Assembly (NCBI GenBank): GCA_937907305.1
Contig: CALERQ010000240.1
Coordinates: forward strand, 1-11,733
Length of the DNA stretch: 11,733 nt
Direction of reading: 5' to 3'
Source: an uncultured Clostridia bacterium
GTDB lineage: Bacteria; Bacillota; Clostridia; Oscillospirales; Ruminococcaceae
Shown here piece after piece: positions 1 to 5,418 of this stretch. A model generated the notes under the pieces. That model ran no database searches. It was not told where the DNA came from and worked only from the letters and a program-made list of their open reading frames with translations. A program made the position numbers and the translations under genes. Each line of letters begins with the position of its first letter. Position 1 is the stretch's first letter.

Positions 1-1
1 A

Positions 2-313
2 TGGCAGGCGGGCGGCCGCTTGGAAGGTTGGGAAGATCACTTTTCCCCGGCACGCTGGTATGCGGCTATGGAGCAGGCAGGACTTTCCCCCGATTTCTAT
101 GCCACGCGCAAGCGGGAGTACGATGAGCTGATGCCGTGGGATCACCTGGATTACTTTGTTTCCAAGAAGTTCCTGATCCGGGAAAACCGGCTGACCCACG
201 AAAGCAAAACGACCCCAAACTGCCGCCAGCAGTGCGCTGGCTGTGGGGTAAGCAAAGAATTGAACGAGAAAGGGGTGACCTGCAGTGAAAACTGTCCGTG
301 TGTTCTTCGCTAA
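2..313 (+). CDS. B12-binding-type radical SAM protein (TIGR03960-like), C-terminal fragment
   Basis: Only the last 103 codons are present; the gene enters from the left edge in the frame starting at base 2. The visible part matches the C-terminal tail I know from the TIGR03960 family of radical SAM proteins: a GGRLEGW-like start, then PWDHLDYFVSKKFL, then a terminal TPNCRQQCAGCG cysteine motif. The B12-binding and catalytic CX3CX2C regions lie outside the window, so the radical SAM assignment rests on this tail and on the partner gene downstream. The biochemical function of the family is not established to my knowledge. The last residues add a second cysteine group (CSENCPC, bases 281-301), and this part overlaps the next gene by 29 bp, suggesting translational coupling. 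In many genomes the two proteins are fused. The family call is fairly secure; the function is unknown. Confidence 0.8.
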   Translation, partial: WQAGGRLEGWEDHFSPARWYAAMEQAGLSPDFYATRKREYDELMPWDHLDYFVSKKFLIRENRLTHESKTTPNCRQQCAGCGVSKELNEKGVTCSENCPCVLR

Positions 314-935
314 GGAGGGACGGCTGAAGTACATTTCCCACCTGGATGTGACGCGCTGTCTGGCGCGGGTATTCAAACGCAGCGGGCTGCCCATTTGGTA
401 TACGCAGGGCTTTAATCCCCATGCTTATTTGACTTTCGCACTCCCGCTGCCGCTGGGGGTGGAAAGCCGCTGCGAATCCTTTGACTTCCGCCTGACCGAA
501 GAAGTAAGCTATGAGGAAGTAGCAGCCCATTTGAATGCTGTGCTGCCCGATGATTTGCAGGTATTGCGTGCGGCGGCGCCGGTCATGGAACCGAGTGCAA
601 TCTGCTGGGCGGATTACCGGTTGACTTTCCGGGATGATGCTCCCGCGGCGGAAGAAGCATTCGACCGCCTGCTGGCGGCGGAGCACTTGATGGTTACCAA
701 GAAAACCAAAAAAGGCGAGCAGCAGATCAACCTGAAAGAGAAAATGACGGTGCTGCATACCGGCAAAAAGCCAGGGGAGATGGTAATGGCGGTTCGTCTG
801 CCGGCAGGCGGTACGGTAAACTGGAGCCCGATGCTGGTGACCGGTGCCTACAATGAACTGCTGGGCCGGGAGCCCTATTGGACCGGGCTGGAGCGCACCG
901 CGATACTCACCGAAGATTTTTCGAATTTCTGTTAA
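285..935 (+). CDS. Radical-SAM-linked protein, DUF2344 (TIGR03936) family
   Basis: This 216-residue protein begins with the family's signature: RVFFAKEGRLKYISHLD (residues 5-21), followed by the QGFNPHAYL and PLPLGVES segments around residues 41-61. Proteins of this type occur beside, or fused to, the TIGR03960 radical SAM enzyme, as here. I know of no established reaction; a role as a substrate or RNA-binding partner of that enzyme is a guess. The start is GTG at 285, preceded six bases upstream by AGGGGTGA (271-278). An in-frame TGA at 276-278, part of that ribosome binding site, rules out a longer reading frame. The gene overlaps the upstream gene by 29 bp in a different frame, so translation is probably coupled. 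The C-terminal half (after about residue 110) is less conserved. No terminator hairpin is seen between the stop codon and the rplS promoter. Confidence 0.85.
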   Translation: MKTVRVFFAKEGRLKYISHLDVTRCLARVFKRSGLPIWYTQGFNPHAYLTFALPLPLGVESRCESFDFRLTEEVSYEEVAAHLNAVLPDDLQVLRAAAPVMEPSAICWADYRLTFRDDAPAAEEAFDRLLAAEHLMVTKKTKKGEQQINLKEKMTVLHTGKKPGEMVMAVRLPAGGTVNWSPMLVTGAYNELLGREPYWTGLERTAILTEDFSNFC

Positions 936-942
936 GTTTTGC

Positions 943-974
943 TTGCATTTGTACTTCCGCTGTGTTATTATAAT
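943..974 (+). promoter_or_regulatory. Predicted sigma-70-type promoter of rplS
   Basis: A TTGCAT -35 box (943-948) stands 17 bases before TATTAT (966-971). This overlaps a perfect TATAAT (969-974), for which the spacer would be 20 bases. Either register would start transcription at about 978-982, giving rplS a 5' untranslated leader of roughly 135 nt. The site lies just after the DUF2344 stop codon, separating rplS from the radical-SAM pair. Confidence 0.6.
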
Positions 975-977
975 ACG

Positions 978-1116
978 GCATGAGAACTGCGATCGGCCCA
1001 TCCGGCGCAGGTTTTGATGTTGGCCGCAGGGCCAAACATTAAACTGAACAGTCCGCTGCCCGGCCAATGGAGCCCAGAGGTAAGAATGTTTGGATATTTT
1101 AAGGAGGATAAAATCC
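978..1116 (+). promoter_or_regulatory. Structured 5' leader of rplS (candidate L19 autoregulatory leader)
   Basis: The untranslated region between the predicted promoter and rplS holds two hairpins. The first pairs CTGCG (987-991) with CGCAG (1006-1010) and CGG (994-996) with CCG (1002-1004). The second pairs ATGTTGGCC (1017-1025) with GGCCAAACAT (1030-1039) around a GCAG loop, with one bulged base. The left arm plus loop of hairpin 2 can instead pair with 1056-1066 (TGGCC with GGCCA, GCAG with CTGC, two bases bulged), which excludes hairpin 2. L19 leader RNAs are a described class in Firmicutes (Rfam has an L19_leader family). Whether this sequence belongs to that family I cannot test; the pairings are by eye. 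Confidence 0.5.
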
Positions 1117-1461
1117 ATGGACGCACTGAAATTGATGTCCGAGAGCTGCCTGAAGAAGGATCTGCCTGTTGTTAATGTCGGTGATACCGTACGCGTACAG
1201 GTTCGCATTCAGGAAGGTAACCGTGAGCGTCTGCAGGCCTTCGAGGGCACTGTAATCGCCAAGAAGCACGGCGGTATCGCTGAGACCTTTACCGTTCGCC
1301 GCCTTTCTCACGGCTGCGGTGTCGAGAGAGTTTTCCCCATCCACAGCCCGAAGGTAGCCAGCGTTGAACTGGTTCGCAAGGGTCGTGTACGCCGCGGCAA
1401 GCTGTATTATCTGCGCGGCAGAGTGGGCAAGGCTGCCAAGGTCAAAGAAGTACTGGGCTAA
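1117..1461 (+). CDS. rplS: 50S ribosomal protein L19
   Basis: L19 is a 50S protein at the 30S-50S interface. The 114-residue product has the usual bacterial length and hallmarks: GDTVRVQVRIQEGNRERLQ (residues 22-40), FEGTVIA, FTVRRLSHGCGVERVFP (58-74), HSPKV, and a basic C-terminus with RRGKLYYLRGRVGKAAK (92-108). The start ATG at 1117 sits nine bases after AAGGAGG (1101-1107). An in-frame TTG at 1090 would add nine residues but lacks a ribosome binding site and lies upstream of the strong one. The gene has its own promoter, a structured leader and a terminator directly after the stop codon, so it is probably expressed separately from rbgA. In Bacillus rplS follows trmD and precedes rbgA; here the upstream neighbour is the radical-SAM pair, and no lepB lies between rplS and rbgA. 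Confidence 0.98.
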   Translation: MDALKLMSESCLKKDLPVVNVGDTVRVQVRIQEGNRERLQAFEGTVIAKKHGGIAETFTVRRLSHGCGVERVFPIHSPKVASVELVRKGRVRRGKLYYLRGRVGKAAKVKEVLG

Positions 1462-1478
1462 TTTTTCCACAAAAGGCG

Positions 1479-1516
1479 AGAGGACACTGTATGGTTGTCC
1501 TCTTTTGCTTTTATAT
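1479..1516 (+). terminator. Intrinsic terminator after rplS
   Basis: AGAGGACA (1479-1486) pairs perfectly with TGTCCTCT (1496-1503) around a 9-base loop, and the stem runs into a T-rich tract (TTTGCTTTTATAT). It lies 17 bases past the rplS stop and ends 35 bases before rbgA. I found no clear promoter between it and rbgA, so rbgA may depend on readthrough or on a weak promoter in this short gap. Confidence 0.85.
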
Positions 1517-1551
1517 AGGGGAATTACCAAAGAAAGAATGGGAGAAGAAAT

Positions 1552-2421
1552 ATGTCAGAAACGATGTCAGTCCAGTGGTTCCCGGGACATATGGCCAAGA
1601 CCCGCCGCATTATGGCAAGCAACCTGAAGCTGGTGGATATTGTGGTGGAGCTGTGTGACGCACGCATCCCGCAAAGCAGTCGGAACCCGGAAATTGATAA
1701 AATAGTAGGTAAAAAGCCCCGCCTGATGCTGCTGAACAAGGCGGACTGCGCCGATGCCGCCGCCACCGAACAGTGGCTGACCTATTACCGCAAAAAAGGG
1801 ATCCCGGCCATAGCCTGTGATTGCCGCAGCGGTCGTGGGGTAAAGAACCTGCTGCCCGCCGTCCGGGAGGTGCTGGCGGATAAAATAGCTGCCTGGAATG
1901 AAAAAGGTATGGTGGGCCGTCCCATCCGCATGATGATCGTTGGTATCCCGAATGTGGGGAAGTCTTCGCTCATCAATCGCCTCAGCGGTACCCGCAGCGC
2001 CAAGGTGGAAGACCGCCCCGGTGTGACTCGCGGAAAACAGTGGGTCTCGCTGGAGGATGGTGTGGAGTTTTTGGATATGCCGGGTGTACTGTGGCCGAAG
2101 TTTGAAGATAAGGTGGCGGGCGAGCGGCTGGCCTTTATCGGCTCGGTCAAAGATCAGATCCTGGATATCGAATACCTGGCTATGCGCCTTTTGGATACCT
2201 TGCGTCCCACCTACACAGCGGCGCTGGCGGAACGCTACAAGCTGGATGCCGAAGCCATCGCTGAAATGGAAAGCTACGATCTGCTGGAGCTCATCGCCCG
2301 CAAGCGGGGGATGCTTATTTCCGGCGGCGAAGCCAATACCGAGCGTGCGGCCATCATGCTGCTGGATGAGTTCCGCAGTGGGGCAATGGGCCGCATCACG
2401 CTGGAGAGGATACCGCAATGA
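1552..2421 (+). CDS. rbgA: Ribosome biogenesis GTPase RbgA (YlqF), 50S assembly
   Basis: RbgA is a GTPase that promotes a late step of 50S subunit maturation in Firmicutes. The 289-residue protein shows the circularly permuted motif order of the YlqF/YawG family: DARIP (36-40), G4 NKAD (62-65), G1 GIPNVGKS (131-138), G2 PGVTR (156-160) and G3 DMPG (175-178). The N-terminal QWFPGHMAK and the C-terminal FRSGAMGRITLE are also typical. I chose ATG 1552 because GGGAG (1540-1544) lies seven bases upstream; a second in-frame ATG at 1564, right before VQWFPGHM, is an alternative. The stop overlaps the rnhB start (ATGA, 2418-2421), so the two are translationally coupled. Pairing a ribosome assembly GTPase with rnhB and yraN is common in Firmicutes. 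Confidence 0.97.
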   Translation: MSETMSVQWFPGHMAKTRRIMASNLKLVDIVVELCDARIPQSSRNPEIDKIVGKKPRLMLLNKADCADAAATEQWLTYYRKKGIPAIACDCRSGRGVKNLLPAVREVLADKIAAWNEKGMVGRPIRMMIVGIPNVGKSSLINRLSGTRSAKVEDRPGVTRGKQWVSLEDGVEFLDMPGVLWPKFEDKVAGERLAFIGSVKDQILDIEYLAMRLLDTLRPTYTAALAERYKLDAEAIAEMESYDLLELIARKRGMLISGGEANTERAAIMLLDEFRSGAMGRITLERIPQ

Positions 2422-3056
2422 CCGATAACCGTTTTTTGTGGGAATACGATGAAGCGCTGGGCTTTGAGGGCCTGTGCGGCATTGATGAGGTGGGGCGGGG
2501 CCCTTTGGCCGGGCCGGTATGCGCGGCCTGTGTGGTGCTGCCCCGCGGGCTGGAATTGCCGGCCCTCAATGATTCCAAAAAGATGACCGAAAAGCGTCGG
2601 GAAGAAACCTATGCCCTGTTGACCGTCTGCCCGGAGGTCTATTATGGCATCGGGTTTGCCAGCCAGCAGGAGATCGATGAGATCAATATTTTGCAGGCCA
2701 CTTTTTTGGCCATGCACCGTGCCTATGGGGAACTGCTGCAAAAGCTGCCGGAGGTAAAACGCCCCCGCTTGGCGCTGGTGGATGGTAATCGAGATCCCGG
2801 CCTCCCGCTGCCCACACAGTTGGTGATCAAGGGCGATGGCACCAGTGCGCACATCGCGGCGGCCTCTGTCCTGGCCAAGGTGACCCGTGACCACCTGATG
2901 GCCGAATATGCCAGGGAGTACCCAGGCTACGGTTGGGAAAAGAACAAAGGCTATGGCTCCAAGGAGCACTACGCAGGCATTGCCCAATACGGCATCACCC
3001 CGCTGCACCGCAGGAGCTTTCTGAAAAACCTGACGGAGAAGCATCATGACGGATAA
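2418..3056 (+). CDS. rnhB: Ribonuclease HII
   Basis: RNase HII cleaves the RNA strand of RNA:DNA hybrids and nicks at single ribonucleotides in DNA, starting ribonucleotide excision repair. The 212-residue protein carries GIDEVGRGPLAGPV (21-34) with acidic residues D23 and E24, NDSKKM (51-56), the VDGN motif with D122, and IKGDGTSAHIAAASVLAK (137-154) with D140. Together these make the expected DEDD active site. GYGWEKNKGYGSKEH follows near residue 171. The gene starts inside the last codons of rbgA (ATGA overlap) and runs 11 bp into yraN, so the three genes form a tightly coupled unit. Length and motifs are normal, with no sign of damage. Confidence 0.98.
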   Translation: MTDNRFLWEYDEALGFEGLCGIDEVGRGPLAGPVCAACVVLPRGLELPALNDSKKMTEKRREETYALLTVCPEVYYGIGFASQQEIDEINILQATFLAMHRAYGELLQKLPEVKRPRLALVDGNRDPGLPLPTQLVIKGDGTSAHIAAASVLAKVTRDHLMAEYAREYPGYGWEKNKGYGSKEHYAGIAQYGITPLHRRSFLKNLTEKHHDG

Positions 3057-3399
3057 AAAGAAGCTGGGTGACCGTGGGGAGGACTATACCGCACGGTATC
3101 TGGAAAAACAGGGCTTTCATATTGTGGAGCGGAACTGGCACAGCCGCTATGGGGAAATCGATATTATAGCGGAAAATGAGGAGTATCTGCTCTTTGTGGA
3201 GGTAAAGACCCGGAGAGCGGGCAGTATGGTGCCGGGGGAAGCCGCTGTTACCTCACAGAAGCAGCAAAAGCTGCGGTTCACAGCGGAAAGCTACTTGTTG
3301 GAACGTCCCACCGATCGCCAGCCACGGTTTGATGTGGCGGCCTTGAAGACCGATGGTGAAAAGCTAATGGACTTTACATACTATGAATCCGCTTTTTAA
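3046..3399 (+). CDS. yraN: YraN/UPF0102 family nuclease-fold protein
   Basis: This 117-residue protein belongs to UPF0102, a family with a PD-(D/E)XK nuclease-like fold that resembles Holliday-junction resolvases and whose physiological role is not settled. Visible motifs are GDRGEDYTARYL near the N-terminus, GEIDII (36-41, with D39) and FVEVKTRR (50-57, with E52 and K54), which make a complete-looking metal-binding core. Translation starts at ATG 3046 inside the 3' end of rnhB, with GGAGAAG (3035-3041) as ribosome binding site. The position next to rnhB is typical and fits, without proving, a role in nucleic acid processing. Family assignment is secure; activity is inferred from the fold only. 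Confidence 0.93.
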   Translation: MTDKKKLGDRGEDYTARYLEKQGFHIVERNWHSRYGEIDIIAENEEYLLFVEVKTRRAGSMVPGEAAVTSQKQQKLRFTAESYLLERPTDRQPRFDVAALKTDGEKLMDFTYYESAF

Positions 3400-3411
3400 T
3401 AGGGAGGCGCC

Positions 3412-4335
3412 ATGAACTTCTTTGATCTGCACTGCGATACCGCTACCGAAGCCATGAAGGTCCATGCCGGGCTGTATGGAAGCGGTCTGCAGTTGGATTT
3501 GAACCGGTGGCAGGGAGGCAGTCTGTGCCAAAGCTACGCGATATTTATTCCGGATACACTGCGGGGCGAACCGGCGTGGCAATATTTTTTGCGGTGCGAT
3601 ACTTACTGGAAAGAGAAAATCGCTGAGGCTGGGATGATGTCCCTGCTGACCCGCCCAGCGGAAGCTGAAAGCTGTTGGGAACAGGGCGGGAACGCCTGCT
3701 TCCTTGCGGTGGAGGGCGGTGCGGTGCTGGCTGGCCGGCTGGAGCGCGTGCAGGCCCTCGCTAGGCACGGGGTACGGATGTTGACCCTGACCTGGAACGG
3801 GGAAAACGAGCTGGCCGGCGGTGCCGCTGTGACTGGCGGATTGAAGCCCTTTGGCCGGGAAGCTTTGCGGGAGATGGAACGCTGCGATATTGTGGCGGAT
3901 GTATCCCATCTCAATGATGAAAGCTTTTGGGATGTGGTAAAAGCCGCCGGACGGCCGCTGGTGGCCACCCACAGTAATAGTCGGAAGATATGTAATGTTC
4001 CCCGCAACCTGACCGATGACCAGTTCCGCTGCCTTGTGCAGCAGGGCGGTCTGGTGGGACTCAATTTTTTTACCGGTTTCCTGCGGGAGGATGCGGAAAA
4101 CGCCTGCCTGGAGGATATCCTGCGGCACGCCGAGCATTTTCTCAATTTGGGTGGGGAAGATGTTCTGGCTTTGGGCTCCGATTTTGACGGTGCCGATATG
4201 CCTCGTGACCTGCCGGATTGCGGGGCGCTGCCCCAGCTGGCGCAGCGGCTGCGGGAAGCCTTCGGGTTCACATTAGCAGAGAAAATATGTTACAAAAACG
4301 CACTTGATTTTTGGCAGCGGTATGATGCAAAATAA
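3412..4335 (+). CDS. Membrane dipeptidase-like M19 family metallopeptidase
   Basis: The protein (307 residues) matches the renal/membrane dipeptidase family M19, zinc enzymes that hydrolyse dipeptides, including ones containing D-residues. The expected metal ligands are present: DLHCDT with H7 and D9, VEGG with E101, DVSHL with H166, ATHSNSR with H187, and GSDFDG (255-260) with the active-site aspartate D257. MLTLTWNGENELAGG (123-137) and CNVPRNLTD are also characteristic. I see no signal peptide or membrane segment, so a cytoplasmic enzyme is likely despite the family name. It starts 12 bp after yraN behind AGGGAGG (3401-3407) and is probably co-transcribed with rbgA-rnhB-yraN. Peptide salvage or processing of cell-wall dipeptides would be reasonable roles; the actual substrate cannot be told from sequence. 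Confidence 0.93.
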   Translation: MNFFDLHCDTATEAMKVHAGLYGSGLQLDLNRWQGGSLCQSYAIFIPDTLRGEPAWQYFLRCDTYWKEKIAEAGMMSLLTRPAEAESCWEQGGNACFLAVEGGAVLAGRLERVQALARHGVRMLTLTWNGENELAGGAAVTGGLKPFGREALREMERCDIVADVSHLNDESFWDVVKAAGRPLVATHSNSRKICNVPRNLTDDQFRCLVQQGGLVGLNFFTGFLREDAENACLEDILRHAEHFLNLGGEDVLALGSDFDGADMPRDLPDCGALPQLAQRLREAFGFTLAEKICYKNALDFWQRYDAK

Positions 4336-4365
4336 TACCGTGCAGAGCACATGGCCCTGCACGGT
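4328..4365 (-). terminator. Intrinsic terminator of the DUF1540 gene, overlapping the dipeptidase stop codon
   Basis: ACCGTGCAG (4337-4345) pairs perfectly with CTGCACGGT (4357-4365) around an 11-base loop. Read on the - strand the stem is followed by ATTATTTTG, a U-rich run, as in a rho-independent terminator. On the + strand the stem is followed by GGCTGTGG, with no U-tract, so it is a poor terminator in that direction. The U-tract region contains the TAA stop (4333-4335) of the converging dipeptidase gene. Confidence 0.75.
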
Positions 4366-4382
4366 GGCTGTGGTAGATCGAA

Positions 4383-4550
4383 TCAGCCCTTGCGATAGGT
4401 ATCGCAGGCGGCGTCATCGGCGTGGTCGCACGCCACGGTAATGCTTTCGGCGGTGCAGTGGCAGGCCTTATCGTTGTGAACACAGTCTTTCACATCGCAT
4501 TTGATACCGGGAATGCAGCTGCAATCGGTAGGACGGCTAAAATCGCTCAT
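4383..4550 (-). CDS. Small cysteine-rich DUF1540 protein
   Basis: This 55-residue protein is the only - strand gene in the window. It begins MSDFSRPTDCSC and contains eight cysteines (residues 10, 12, 18, 23, 30, 32, 41, 49), with spacing such as IKCDVKDCVHN...ACHC and a following SITVAC. This pattern fits the DUF1540 family, short cysteine-rich proteins found widely in Firmicutes, probably metal-binding but with no firmly assigned function. The start is ATG (CAT at 4548-4550), ten bases downstream of AGGAG (CTCCT at 4561-4565). A terminator stands 18 bases past the stop. The gene is divergent from the phosphoesterase and convergent with the dipeptidase. I see no convincing -35/-10 pair in the 95-bp gap upstream; a CATAAT (4599-4604, - strand) is the best -10 candidate. 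Coding is well supported by the family match, RBS and terminator. Confidence 0.88.
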   Translation of the reverse strand: MSDFSRPTDCSCIPGIKCDVKDCVHNDKACHCTAESITVACDHADDAACDTYRKG

Positions 4551-4645
4551 AATTCACATTCTCCTTTATGGTTAGTTCCCTTGGGCGGGACAGCAGTATT
4601 ATGGGCGCAAACGACTTTGAATATTCGGGGAACAGGAGGTGGGCT

Positions 4646-5329
4646 ATGTCCATTTTTGCCATCGGCGATCCACATCTTTCGCTGGGCTGTAATAAGGAAA
4701 TGAATATCTTTGCCGGCTGGCACGACTATGTGCAACGGCTGGAGCAGAACTGGCGGGAGCGGATCAGTCCGGAGGACACTGTGATATTGGCGGGAGATAT
4801 CTCCTGGGCCATGAGTATAGAGGATACCCTGGCTGATTTTACTTTTCTGCATCGCTTGCCGGGGGAAAAGTACCTGATGAAAGGCAACCACGATTACTGG
4901 TGGACTACCCTTTCCTCCATGCAGCGCTTTTTGGATAAGAACGGATTAAATACCCTGCATTTTCTCCATAATAACGCGGTAACGGTGGAGGGACTCTCTC
5001 TCTGCGGCAGCCGCGGCTGGATGTTCGAGGAAGGGGAGCGGGCTGAGGGCAGCATCACCGCCCGGGAGCTGGGTCGCATCCGCCGTTCTTTGGCAGCCGC
5101 GCCGCCGGAAAATGAAAAGATCCTGTTCCTGCATTATCCGCCGATTTTCGGCCAGCAGGTCATCCCGGAGTTTTTCGATGCCATGAAAGAATACGGCGTT
5201 AAGCAGTGCTTTTACGGCCATTTGCACGGCGGAGCCATCCCATTGGCCTACCAGGGGGAATTTTTTGGAGTGGATTGCCGGTTGATCTCGGCAGATTATC
5301 TTAAATTTTGCCCCATAAAGATACGATAA
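4646..5329 (+). CDS. Calcineurin-like metallophosphoesterase
   Basis: The 227-residue product has all the motifs of a two-metal calcineurin-like phosphoesterase: GDPHLS with D8 and H10, GDISW with D51, GNHDYWW (80-86) with N81, H82 and D83, LHYPP with H163, and GHLHG (191-195) with H192 and H194. It is a soluble single-domain protein with no signal peptide. The substrate (phosphoprotein, nucleotide or other phosphoester) cannot be read from the sequence. I chose ATG 4646 because AGGAGGT (4634-4640) lies just upstream; an in-frame ATG at 4568 would add 26 residues unlike the family and has no comparable ribosome binding site. It is divergent from the DUF1540 gene and lies 89 bp upstream of tig, which has its own predicted promoter. 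No terminator hairpin is evident after it, so readthrough into tig is possible. Confidence 0.93.
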   Translation: MSIFAIGDPHLSLGCNKEMNIFAGWHDYVQRLEQNWRERISPEDTVILAGDISWAMSIEDTLADFTFLHRLPGEKYLMKGNHDYWWTTLSSMQRFLDKNGLNTLHFLHNNAVTVEGLSLCGSRGWMFEEGERAEGSITARELGRIRRSLAAAPPENEKILFLHYPPIFGQQVIPEFFDAMKEYGVKQCFYGHLHGGAIPLAYQGEFFGVDCRLISADYLKFCPIKIR

Positions 5330-5342
5330 TTACCGAAAAACA

Positions 5343-5372
5343 GTGGCAATTTGGTTTGCTATGTGCTATAAT
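5343..5372 (+). promoter_or_regulatory. Predicted extended -10 promoter of tig
   Basis: A perfect TATAAT (5367-5372) is preceded by TGC, making an extended -10 element (TGCTATAAT). A weak -35 match, GTGGCA (5343-5348), lies 18 bases upstream. Transcription would start near 5379, about 40 bases before the tig ATG. This is probably the main promoter of the tig-clpP-clpX(-lon-engB) cluster. Confidence 0.65.
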
Positions 5373-5418
5373 CAATAAGATTTACTGGAATCTAAAATTT
5401 TGCTGGAGGACATCATAA

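Noticed and set aside
1090..1116. TTG start nine codons upstream for rplS
   Set aside because: The strong AAGGAGG lies downstream of it and at the right distance from ATG 1117, which gives the normal L19 N-terminus.
66..1208. 380-codon - strand open frame across the DUF2344 gene and the rplS leader
   Set aside because: It crosses an intergenic region with a promoter and leader, has no family resemblance, and is out-competed by three supported + strand features.
1567..2418. 283-codon - strand open frame opposite rbgA
   Set aside because: Almost exactly mirrors rbgA, which has all its GTPase motifs; His/Gln-rich composition is typical of reversed GC-rich codons.
4337..4365. The same hairpin as a + strand terminator for the dipeptidase
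   Set aside because: No U-tract follows the stem on the + strand; the U-rich run is only on the - strand side.
4568..4645. 26-codon N-terminal extension of the phosphoesterase from ATG 4568
   Set aside because: AGGAGGT lies directly before ATG 4646, and the protein from there begins with the typical beta strand and GDPH motif.
4422..4703. + strand open frame opposite the DUF1540 gene
   Set aside because: No family resemblance or RBS, and it overlaps both the DUF1540 gene and the start of the phosphoesterase. The - strand reading has a conserved cysteine pattern, RBS and terminator.
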